Assembly: GCF_011752565.1 (NCBI RefSeq)
Contig: NZ_VWXK01000005.1
Span: 214,218 to 278,217, forward strand
Direction: 5' to 3'
Length of the DNA stretch: 64,000 bases
From: Pantoea sp. Ap-967
GTDB taxonomy: Bacteria > Pseudomonadota > Gammaproteobacteria > Pseudomonadales > Pseudomonadaceae
The notes below the pieces were generated by a model. That model ran no database searches and was not told the DNA's origin. It saw only the letters and a program-made list of their open reading frames with translations. This document shows, piece after piece, positions 27,858 to 36,437 of this stretch. Position numbers and translations under genes: made by a program. Positions within the stretch are counted from its first letter, which is position 1. Every line of letters begins with the position of its first letter.

Positions 27858-29021
27858 ATGAATTCGAAAAGCCTGGTGTCCAGCCACGCCGACAGCGGCG
27901 CCTACACCGACCTCAACCGCCTGAGCTCGCTCAAGCATGGCGACCGCGACAGCGACGCCAACGTGCGCAAGGTGGCCCAGGAGTTCGAGTCGCTGTTCGT
28001 CAGCGAAATGCTCAAGGCCTCGCGCAAGGCCAGCGACGTGCTGGCCGACGACAACCCGATGAACACCGAGACGGTCAAGCAGTACCGCGACATGTACGAC
28101 CAGCAGCTGGCCGTGAGCATGTCCCGCGAAGGCGGCGGTATTGGCTTGCAGGATGTGCTGGTGCGCCAGCTGTCGAAGAACAAGGCTACGCCGGCCAACA
28201 CCAGCCCGTTCCCGCGCATCGAAGGCAACGCGCCGGCGCTGTGGGGCAACAAGGTGGCCGAGCCGGTGCGGGCCCAGGCCAGTGCCACCCGCAACGACGT
28301 TGCGGCGCTCAATTCGCGGCGCCTGGCACTGCCCAGCCGGCTCACCGACCGCCTGCTGGCGGGCATCGTGCCGTCGGCCACAGGCGCCGATGCCACCACC
28401 AATACCGCCGCCGTGCCGGCCCGTGACGGGCAGCAGGTGGCCAGGGCCATCGCCATCCCGGACAACGGCCTGCGCATCACCGGCCGCGCCGTGGCGCAGC
28501 CGCCGCTGGCGCCGAAGAAAGCCTTCAGCGACAGCGATGACTTCGTCGCCACCATGCTGCCAATGGCCGAGCAGGCCGCCAAGCGCATCGGCATCGACCC
28601 CCGTTACCTGGTGGCCCAGGCCGCCCTGGAAACCGGCTGGGGCAAATCGGTGATGCGCAACAGCGACGGCAGCAGCAGCCACAACCTGTTCGGCATCAAG
28701 GCCAGCGGCAACTGGGAAGGCGATTCGGCGCGTGCGATCACCAGCGAATTCCGCGATGGCCAGTTCGTCAAGGAAACGGCGTCGTTCCGTTCCTACGACT
28801 CCTACCAGGACAGTTTCCACGACCTGGTGAACCTGTTGCAGAACAATTCGCGCTATCAAGATGCCGTGAAGTCGGCCGATAACCCAGAACAATTCGTGCG
28901 AGAACTGCAAAAGGCCGGGTACGCCACCGACCCGAGCTATGCCAGCAAGATCTCGCAGATCGCAAAGCAGATGAAGTCGTACGAGAGCTACGCAGCACTC
29001 GGGACCGCAACGAAACTTTAA
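27858..29021 (+). CDS. flgJ: FlgJ rod cap and peptidoglycan hydrolase
   Basis: A 387-residue bifunctional protein, as in other gammaproteobacteria. The N-terminal rod-binding domain (about 1-110) contains VRKVAQEFESLFVSEMLKASRKA. A Pro/Ala-rich linker leads to a C-terminal glucosaminidase domain (about 225-385) with LVAQAALETGWGKSVM and HNLFGIKAS. The catalytic Glu is in ALETGWGKS. The enzyme opens the cell wall for the rod. It lies 12 nt upstream of flgK. Confidence 0.95.
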   Translation: MNSKSLVSSHADSGAYTDLNRLSSLKHGDRDSDANVRKVAQEFESLFVSEMLKASRKASDVLADDNPMNTETVKQYRDMYDQQLAVSMSREGGGIGLQDVLVRQLSKNKATPANTSPFPRIEGNAPALWGNKVAEPVRAQASATRNDVAALNSRRLALPSRLTDRLLAGIVPSATGADATTNTAAVPARDGQQVARAIAIPDNGLRITGRAVAQPPLAPKKAFSDSDDFVATMLPMAEQAAKRIGIDPRYLVAQAALETGWGKSVMRNSDGSSSHNLFGIKASGNWEGDSARAITSEFRDGQFVKETASFRSYDSYQDSFHDLVNLLQNNSRYQDAVKSADNPEQFVRELQKAGYATDPSYASKISQIAKQMKSYESYAALGTATKL

Positions 29022-29033
29022 GGGTATGGAACC

Positions 29034-31067
29034 ATGGCGAGTCTGATCAATATTGGCATGTCGGGGCTTGGCGCCGCGCAATCGGGGATGTACACCCTCG
29101 GTAACAACATCGCCAACGCCGACGTCGAAAGCTACTCGCGCCAGCAGAACGTGCAGACCACCAAGGGCGCGCAGCAGGTTGGCCAGGTGTTCATCGGCAC
29201 CGGCACCACCCTGGCCGACGTGCGTCGGGTGTACAACGCATTCCTTGAGAACCAGCTGCGTACCACCACCTCGCTGAGCAGCGACGCCAGTTCCTACCTG
29301 AGCCAGATCGACCCGCTGGACACCGCCCTGTCGAGCAGTGACACCGGCATCACCGCCGCCCTGCAAAGCTTCTTCAGCGCCATGCAGGACGCCGCCGCCA
29401 AGCCCACCGAGGACGCCTCGCGCCAGCTGCTGCTGACCAGCGCGCAGTCCCTGGCCAAGCGCTTCAACACCCTGTCGTCGCAGCTGAACCAGCAGAACAG
29501 CACGATCAACGCCAACATGGCGTCGATCGCCGACAAGGTCAACGCGCTGACCAAGTCGATTGCCGACCTCAACGGCCAGATCTCCAAGATGACCGCCGTC
29601 AACGGCCAGCCCAACGACCTGCTCGACCAGCGCGATGGCGCGGTGCGCGAGCTGTCGTCGCTGATCGGCGCCGACGTGGTGGAGCAGAAGAACGGCAACT
29701 ACGACATCTACCTGAAGAACGGCCAGGCCCTGGTGCTGGGCAACACTACCCAGACCATCGGTGTAGAACCGAGCGCCACCGACCCGACCCGCATGAGCCT
29801 GATCCTCAACCGCGGCTCGACCAAGATGGACATCACCAACAGCACCACCGGCGGTGAGCTCGGTGGGCTGATCCGCTACCGCAAGGAAACCCTCGACCCT
29901 GCGCTCAACGAGCTCGGTCGCGTGGCCCTGGTGGTGGCCGATGCCATCAACAGCCAGCTAGCCCAGGGCATCGACAAGAACGGTGACTTCGGCTCGACGT
30001 TGTTCGCCGATATCAACAGTGCGGCGGCCATCAGCCAGCGCAGCATTGCCAAGAGCGGCAATAGCGCAGGCTCGGGCAACCTGGACGTGACCATCAAGGA
30101 CACTGGCAAGCTGACCACCAGCGACTACCAGGTGACCTTCAACAGCGCCAAAGAATACACCGTGCGCAAGCTGCCCGACGGCACCGACATGGGCACCTAC
30201 AGCCTCGATGACGACCCGGCGCCGGTGATCGACGGCTTCAGCCTGTCGCTCAATGGTGGCGGCCTGAGTGCCGGTGACAGCTTCAAGATCACCCCGACGC
30301 GCAATGCCGCGGGCGCTATCGACACCGTGCTGACCGACCCCAAGCGCCTGGCGCTGGCTGCACCGCTGACCGCCACCAGCGGCTCGGGCAACAAGGGCAC
30401 CGGCGTGATCAGCCAGCCGACCCTGACCTCGCAACTGGACATCTACGACGCCGCCCAGCGTGCGCAACTGCAAACTGGCCTGAAGAATTCGACCCCGGTC
30501 AAGTTGGTGTTCGGCGATGACACCGCCTCGCCCCAGGCGTACACGATGTACGACGCCCAGGGCAACAACATCGGCAGCGGCACGATCATTCCAGGCCAGG
30601 AAAACAAGCTGTCGCTGTCGGTGCCGATGGTCGATGCCAACGGCAACTCGCTGGGCAGCAGCTTCACCTTCGACATGAGCGTGTCGGGCGCGCCGAAAAA
30701 TGGCGACAGCTACACCGTGTCGCTGACCGCGGCGGGCTCTGCGGACAACCGCAACAGCCAGTCGGTGATCGACCTGCAGACCAAGTCCACCGTCGAGGTG
30801 GGCGCCGACGGCAAGGGCATCAGCTTTACCGATGCCTACGCCAAGCTGGTGTCCAACGTCGGCGGCAAGGCCGGCCAGGCGCAGATGGACAGCGACGCCA
30901 CCACGGCGCTGCAGAAGTCTGCAGTGGAAGCGCGCAATGGCGTGTCTGGCGTGTCGATCGACGAAGAGACCGGCAACCTGATCAAGTTCCAGCAGTACTA
31001 CACCGCGTCGTCGCAGATCATCAAGGCGGCCCAGGAAACCTTCGCCACCCTGATCAACAGTCTTTAA
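29034..31067 (+). CDS. flgK: FlgK hook-filament junction protein 1
   Basis: A 677-residue hook-associated protein, longer than the enteric form (about 550) but typical for Pseudomonas, with an enlarged variable centre. The N-terminal NNIANADVESYSRQQ motif and C-terminal GVSIDEETGNLIKFQQYYTASSQII core are intact. It is exported with the help of FlgN and forms the hook-filament junction with FlgL. Confidence 0.95.
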   Translation: MASLINIGMSGLGAAQSGMYTLGNNIANADVESYSRQQNVQTTKGAQQVGQVFIGTGTTLADVRRVYNAFLENQLRTTTSLSSDASSYLSQIDPLDTALSSSDTGITAALQSFFSAMQDAAAKPTEDASRQLLLTSAQSLAKRFNTLSSQLNQQNSTINANMASIADKVNALTKSIADLNGQISKMTAVNGQPNDLLDQRDGAVRELSSLIGADVVEQKNGNYDIYLKNGQALVLGNTTQTIGVEPSATDPTRMSLILNRGSTKMDITNSTTGGELGGLIRYRKETLDPALNELGRVALVVADAINSQLAQGIDKNGDFGSTLFADINSAAAISQRSIAKSGNSAGSGNLDVTIKDTGKLTTSDYQVTFNSAKEYTVRKLPDGTDMGTYSLDDDPAPVIDGFSLSLNGGGLSAGDSFKITPTRNAAGAIDTVLTDPKRLALAAPLTATSGSGNKGTGVISQPTLTSQLDIYDAAQRAQLQTGLKNSTPVKLVFGDDTASPQAYTMYDAQGNNIGSGTIIPGQENKLSLSVPMVDANGNSLGSSFTFDMSVSGAPKNGDSYTVSLTAAGSADNRNSQSVIDLQTKSTVEVGADGKGISFTDAYAKLVSNVGGKAGQAQMDSDATTALQKSAVEARNGVSGVSIDEETGNLIKFQQYYTASSQIIKAAQETFATLINSL

Positions 31068-31080
31068 GGAGCCGTAGATC

Positions 31081-32664
31081 GTGAGCGTACGCATCTCTAC
31101 TTCGCAGTTCTATAACACCAACCAGGCCAACTACCAGAGCAACTTCGCCAAGACGGTGCAGACCCAGCAGGAAGCCAGCGATGGCATCCGCGTGCGCTCG
31201 GCCAAGGATGACCCGGTGGGGGCGGCGCGGTTGCTGCAGCTGGAACAGCAGCAGAACATGCTCAAGCAGTACAACGGCAACATCACCAGCGTGCGTAATG
31301 CCCTGGGCACCGCCGAGAGCACGTTGGACTCGATCGGCAAGATTCTGCAACGGGTCAATGAACTGGCGATCAGCTCCGGCAACGCCTCGTTCACCGACTC
31401 CGACCGCAAGTCCAACGCCGACGAACTGGCGTCGCTGGAAGACCAGTTGTTTTCGCTGATGAACAGCAAGGATGAGAACGGCAAGTACCTGTTCTCGGGT
31501 TCCAAAGGTGATACGCCACCTTACGTGCGTAATTCCGACGGCACCTACAGCTACCAGGGCGACCAGGGCAAGCTGAACCTGCAGGTGGGCGATATGCTCA
31601 CCCTGGCGGCCAACGAGACCGGCTACGATGCGTTCGAGCAGGCACTCAACACCAGCCGTAGCCAGACCACCCAGACCGCACCGTCCCCCGACGATGGCCG
31701 CGTCAGCCTGTCCAATGGCCAGGTTTCGGGCAGCTCGACCTACAACGACCGCTTCCGCAGCGGCGAGCCGTACACCATCGAGTTCATCAGCAGCACCGAA
31801 TTCAAGATCACCGACGCCAACAACAATGACGTCACCCTCGAAGCCAGCCAGGGCGGCAAGTTCGACCCCAATGGCAGCAACACCACCGTGAGCTTCCGCG
31901 GTGTCGACCTGCGCCTGGACATCACCTACAAGGACGGCGACAAGGGCAACGAGGACGCGGTCATTGCCGGGCATACCTTCACCTTGAGTTCCAAGGCCGA
32001 CGAGGTGTCTGGCACCCGTAGCCCAGGTAACACGTCCACCGAGCAGATCACCAGCGCAACCATCACCGACCAAGCTGCCTACAAGGCCGCTTTCCCGGCC
32101 GGCGGAGCCGTACTCAAGTTCACCGGCACCAACACCTTCGAGTTGTACGCATCGCCGGTCAGTGCCGACAGCCGGCCGGTGGCTTCGGGCACCTTGGGTG
32201 GCCCGAACGGCACCACCGCCACTGCAGCAGGTGTCAGCTTCGAGTTGTCCGGTGCGCCGGCAGCCGGTGACTCGTTCGGGGTCAAGGTCGACACCCACCA
32301 GACCCAGAACATTCTGGACACCATTGGCAAGCTGCGCACCGCCCTGAGCACCCCACAGGACAGCGACCCGGCAGCCCGGCAGAACTTCCTGGCGTCGCTG
32401 GATTCGGCCATTGGCAACATTGCCAGCGGCATCAACCAGGTGTCGTCGTCGGTCAGTGCCATTGGTGGTCGTGGCCAGGCGCTGGATGTCCAGGCCGAAA
32501 CCAACGAAGCCATCGGCACCGAGAACACCAAGACGCAAAGCTCGATCCGCGAAAGCGACCCGGCCGAAGTGATGGTGCGCCTGCAGATGCAGACCAACAT
32601 GCTTCAGGCCTCGCTGCAGGCTTATGCCAAGGTCGCGGGCCTGTCGCTGGTCAACTACATCTGA
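31081..32664 (+). CDS. flgL: FlgL hook-filament junction protein 3
   Basis: A 527-residue protein starting at GTG 31081 with AAGGAG upstream. The N-terminal RISTSQFYNTNQANYQSNF and C-terminal RLQMQTNMLQASLQAYAKV segments are the flagellin-like D0/D1 helices. It is well above the enteric length of about 317 owing to a large beta-rich insert. It is the last structural gene before the glycosylation island, separated from it by a hairpin. Confidence 0.95.
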   Translation: MSVRISTSQFYNTNQANYQSNFAKTVQTQQEASDGIRVRSAKDDPVGAARLLQLEQQQNMLKQYNGNITSVRNALGTAESTLDSIGKILQRVNELAISSGNASFTDSDRKSNADELASLEDQLFSLMNSKDENGKYLFSGSKGDTPPYVRNSDGTYSYQGDQGKLNLQVGDMLTLAANETGYDAFEQALNTSRSQTTQTAPSPDDGRVSLSNGQVSGSSTYNDRFRSGEPYTIEFISSTEFKITDANNNDVTLEASQGGKFDPNGSNTTVSFRGVDLRLDITYKDGDKGNEDAVIAGHTFTLSSKADEVSGTRSPGNTSTEQITSATITDQAAYKAAFPAGGAVLKFTGTNTFELYASPVSADSRPVASGTLGGPNGTTATAAGVSFELSGAPAAGDSFGVKVDTHQTQNILDTIGKLRTALSTPQDSDPAARQNFLASLDSAIGNIASGINQVSSSVSAIGGRGQALDVQAETNEAIGTENTKTQSSIRESDPAEVMVRLQMQTNMLQASLQAYAKVAGLSLVNYI

Positions 32665-32691
32665 TTGAGCTTGGGCGTTCGCCTGCGCATC

Positions 32692-32744
32692 ACACGAGGG
32701 TACCCCGGCAACGGCCGAACGGCCCTGCAGCGGTACCCTCGTGT
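32692..32744 (+). terminator. Perfect 13-bp hairpin after flgL (attenuator or processing site)
   Basis: ACACGAGGGTACC (32692-32704) is followed after 27 nt by its exact reverse complement GGTACCCTCGTGT (32732-32744). Only a weak T-rich stretch (TCGTTT) follows, so it may reduce rather than stop transcription from flgL into the island. Confidence 0.6.
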
Positions 32745-32809
32745 CGTTTGGGGCGCGAGGGCCTGCCGAATTCTTCAGCGCAACACAGTTTCCCATCAAG
32801 GTCGTCATC

Positions 32810-35800
32810 GTGACTGAGCAGCCACTTGTCAGCATCGCCATCCCGGCATTCAGTGCCGAATTCTTCCGTGGCACCCTGGCCAGCGCCCTTGCCCAGAATT
32901 ACCCGAACCTGGAAATCATCGTTTGCGATGACAGCGCCGACGGCCAGATCGAAGCCATCTGCGTGGAAATGGCAGCGCGGGCGAGCGTGCCGCTGCGCCA
33001 TGTCCGCAACCCGTCCCGGTTGGGTTTTGCCCGCAACCTGCAGGCCTGCCTGGAGCAGGCCAATGGCGAACTGATCAAGTTCCTGTGCGATGACGACCTG
33101 TTGCTCGACAGTTGCATCAGCCGCCAGGCCGAGGTCATCAGCCGTTGGCCGCAGGTCAGCATGGTGATTGCCCAGCGGCTGATCTGTTCGGCCGATGACA
33201 TCCTGCTGCCATCGCGCACACTCAATAGCGTGATCGCCCCGCAAAGTGCGGTGCTGGTGGGTACCGACCTGCTGGCAAGCATCACCGACAATGTGCCCAA
33301 CCTGTTTGGCGGGCTCAGCCATGCCCTGTTCCGCCGCGACCAGGTGGAGGCGTACCTGGCCCAGTTGGTGATGGCTGGCGAAGGCTTCGCGGCGCGCCTT
33401 GACCTGGCCCTGTACGCCTGCCTGTTGCGGCGCGGGCACCTGGCGAGCCTGGAGCAGATCCTCAGCATCGAGCGGCTGCATGCCGGGCGCCTCAGCCATC
33501 ACTCCAGCATGACCGAGGCCTACAAGGTTGAAACACAGTGGTTGGCACAGATGCTGGCGGCCAGCACCGGCGAGGCAGCACCTGCCAATGGCTGGGTACG
33601 CTACCTGCCGCTGGACGCCTACGCGGGCGATCTTAGCCAAGGCTGGGAAGAGTTCGATATCCGGCGCTTCTACGCCGGGCAGGTGGCCAACATCATTCAA
33701 CAGGTCGGCAGCCATGCACTGAGCTTTGCCGAACTCTACAGCGACTGGTTGGAGTGCCGCGACCTTTCCCCTGGGCAGCTGCGATTATTGCCCAAGCGCA
33801 TCGAGCAATGGCCGTCCCGACCGCGCATCGTACCGGTGGTGTGGTGCGAGCCGGGCGATGAGCCGGCGCTGCGCGCAACCCTCGACAGCCTGGCGGTGCA
33901 ATCCTACGCCGCGGCCTCGGTTGTGGTCCTGGCTCCGGAAGGCTTTGCCAGGGTGGACGCTGCCCAGGTGCAGTACCTGCCGCTTCACGGCAGCGGCTTC
34001 GAACACCTCAACCCATGGCTGGCCGCGCCGGCCCGTGCCGATTGGGTGTTGCTGCTGCGCGCCGGCGACCGCCTGCACCCTCACGCACTGGTGATCATGG
34101 CCGAACGCATGGCGCTGCGCAGCGAAAGCCAATGCCTGTATGTCGATGAGGACACCTTCGACGGCCTTGCCCCCGGGAACCCGATCTTCAAGCCCGACTT
34201 CAACCTCGACCTGATGCGCAGCGTGCCCTATGTGGGGCGAGTGCTGGCGTTCCAGTGCGCGCAGTTGCAGGCGTTGGGCGGTTTCGACCCACAGTTCGGG
34301 AGCCTGGCGCCGCACGACCTGCTCTGGCGCATGGTCGAGGCCCATGGCCTGCATGTGGTCGAGCATGTGGCCGAATTGCTGGTGCACTGCCAGGGGGGGT
34401 ATGCCAGTTGGCTCACCGAAACTGGCGGCCAACAGCAGGCGGTGCCGGTGGTCGAGGCCCACCTTCGCCGATTGGGTGTGCCGGCTGCAGTGGAAGGCGC
34501 CGGTGCCAGCATGGTCGCGCGCATCACCTATCAGCACGAGGCGCCGGCCAGTGTGTCGATCCTGATTCCGGCCGGGGAGCACCTGCACAGCCTCAGGCGC
34601 TGCGTGGAGTCGCTGTTCGAGCACACCGGCTACGGCAATTTCGAAGTGTTGCTGATTGCCGAGGGTAACGAGCCCGCTGATGTCGTTGCCTGGCTGTCGG
34701 CAATGCGCAGCCTCGGCGGCGCGCTGCGGGTCATCGATAGCCAGGCGCAGGGCAGGGCGGTTGCCTTCAACCAGGCCAGCCTGCAGGCGCGTGGCGATTA
34801 CCTGGTGTTGCTCGACCCGGATTGTGCATTCATCGACAGCCAGTGGCTCGATACCCTGATGGCGCAGGCCCAGCGCCCCGAAGTAGGTGTGGTCGGGCCG
34901 ATGCTGTGCGCCGCCGATGGCAAGGTGATCAGTGCTGGCCTGGTGCTGGGGCTGAACAATGGTACCGTCGGCACGCCGTTCACCGGCAGCACCCTGGGCG
35001 CCGATGGCTACATGGGGCGCCAGCGCCTGGTACAGAACTGGAGCGCCGTGAGCATCGACTGCCTGGCGGTTCGGCGTGAGCTGTTCGAGGCCTTGGCTGG
35101 CCTGGATGCCACGGGCCTTCAGCCAGGCCTGGTGGAAGCCGACCTGTGCCTTCGCGCGCGGGAAATGGGTTACCTGGTCGTGTGGACGCCTTTTGCCAAG
35201 GTGGCCAAGCTGTCGGCGCACCGGCCGCTTGCCATTGGCCATGAGGCGGCTGTCGCGGCCAGGGATGTGTTCCACGATCGTTGGCTGGCCCGCGTCGCCC
35301 ATGACCCTGCGTACAACGACAACCTGAGCCTGAAGATTGCCAATTTCAACCTTGAGCCAGGCTTGCGCAGCGGCTGGGACCCGTTCATCGCACGGGCGAT
35401 GCCCAGTGTGCTGGCGTTGCCGACCAACACCACCGCCATTGGCCACTATCGGGTCATCCAGCCCTTCACGGAGCTGGAGCGCGCTGGCTGGATCCAGGGC
35501 CGTATCAACCATACGACGCCGGGGTTGATCGAACTGGAGCGCGAAAAGCCCGATGTCCTGGTGCTGCAGTGCCGCTACACGCCGGCCAATATCAGGGAGA
35601 TGGCGCGTTTCAAGCGCTTCTCCAATGCCCGGCGAATCTACGAGTTGGATGACTACATCATCGCGCCGCCGAAAAAGAACGATCACGCCCGCAACCTGCC
35701 GGGCAACATCGGTGAGCTGGTCGCCCAAGGGATCGCCCTGTGTGATCGCGTGGTGTGTTCCACCGAGCCACTGGCCGATGCCTTGTCGAACCTGCACGAC

Positions 35801-36385
35801 GATATCCGCGTGGTGCCCAACATGCTTTGCGCCGAGCTGTGGGCGGGCTTGACCAGCCAGCGCCAGACCAGCATTCGCCCGCGCGTGGGCTGGGCCGGCG
35901 GCACCAGCCACCGGGGTGACCTGGAGCTGTTGCTGGAGGTGGTCAGGACCCTCGCCAGCGAGGTCGACTGGGTGTTCTTCGGCATGTGCCCGGAACCGCT
36001 TCGGCCCTATGTGAAGGAATTTCACCCGGCGATCTCCATGGCCGACTACCCGCGCAAGCTGGCCAGCCTGAACCTCGACCTGGCGCTGGCACCGTTGGAG
36101 CAGAACCTGTTCAACGACTGCAAGAGCAACCTGCGCCTGCTTGAGTACGGCGCCTGCGGCTTCCCGGTGATCTGCAGTGATTCCAAGGCCTACGCAGGCT
36201 ACCTGCCGTGCACCCGGGTGAAAGGCAACACCACCGAACACTGGCTGGATGCGATCCGCATGCACCTGGCCGACCCGCAAGCCAGCTATCGCCAGGGCGA
36301 TGCCCTGCGCGAGGCGGTGCTGCAGGACTACATGCTGATGCCGCACCATTTGCAGCATTGGGCCAACGCCTGGCTGGCGGACTGA
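32810..36385 (+). CDS. Giant multidomain glycosyltransferase (FgtA-like, candidate flagellin glycosyltransferase)
   Basis: A 1191-residue protein. In order: a GT2 domain (about 5-230; CDD at 39-41 and CDDD at 93-96), a degenerate GT2-like domain (about 335-560), a second GT2 domain (about 578-800; DxD as D669-P-D671, D778 in the EAD motif) and a C-terminal GT4-like domain (about 850-1191; GWAGGTSHRGD and E1112 in RLLEYGACG). Its location between flgL and fliC matches P. aeruginosa and P. syringae flagellin glycosyltransferase genes. I chose GTG 32810 because the upstream GTG at 32741 lies inside a hairpin; its ribosome site is only AAGG. Probable role: sequential transfer of sugars to flagellin Ser/Thr in the cytoplasm. 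Confidence 0.85.
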   Translation: MTEQPLVSIAIPAFSAEFFRGTLASALAQNYPNLEIIVCDDSADGQIEAICVEMAARASVPLRHVRNPSRLGFARNLQACLEQANGELIKFLCDDDLLLDSCISRQAEVISRWPQVSMVIAQRLICSADDILLPSRTLNSVIAPQSAVLVGTDLLASITDNVPNLFGGLSHALFRRDQVEAYLAQLVMAGEGFAARLDLALYACLLRRGHLASLEQILSIERLHAGRLSHHSSMTEAYKVETQWLAQMLAASTGEAAPANGWVRYLPLDAYAGDLSQGWEEFDIRRFYAGQVANIIQQVGSHALSFAELYSDWLECRDLSPGQLRLLPKRIEQWPSRPRIVPVVWCEPGDEPALRATLDSLAVQSYAAASVVVLAPEGFARVDAAQVQYLPLHGSGFEHLNPWLAAPARADWVLLLRAGDRLHPHALVIMAERMALRSESQCLYVDEDTFDGLAPGNPIFKPDFNLDLMRSVPYVGRVLAFQCAQLQALGGFDPQFGSLAPHDLLWRMVEAHGLHVVEHVAELLVHCQGGYASWLTETGGQQQAVPVVEAHLRRLGVPAAVEGAGASMVARITYQHEAPASVSILIPAGEHLHSLRRCVESLFEHTGYGNFEVLLIAEGNEPADVVAWLSAMRSLGGALRVIDSQAQGRAVAFNQASLQARGDYLVLLDPDCAFIDSQWLDTLMAQAQRPEVGVVGPMLCAADGKVISAGLVLGLNNGTVGTPFTGSTLGADGYMGRQRLVQNWSAVSIDCLAVRRELFEALAGLDATGLQPGLVEADLCLRAREMGYLVVWTPFAKVAKLSAHRPLAIGHEAAVAARDVFHDRWLARVAHDPAYNDNLSLKIANFNLEPGLRSGWDPFIARAMPSVLALPTNTTAIGHYRVIQPFTELERAGWIQGRINHTTPGLIELEREKPDVLVLQCRYTPANIREMARFKRFSNARRIYELDDYIIAPPKKNDHARNLPGNIGELVAQGIALCDRVVCSTEPLADALSNLHDDIRVVPNMLCAELWAGLTSQRQTSIRPRVGWAGGTSHRGDLELLLEVVRTLASEVDWVFFGMCPEPLRPYVKEFHPAISMADYPRKLASLNLDLALAPLEQNLFNDCKSNLRLLEYGACGFPVICSDSKAYAGYLPCTRVKGNTTEHWLDAIRMHLADPQASYRQGDALREAVLQDYMLMPHHLQHWANAWLAD

Positions 36386-36437
36386 TACGAGGCGCAGGCG
36401 CGAGCTTGTGTCGTAATGACAATTGAACAGGTGCTTT

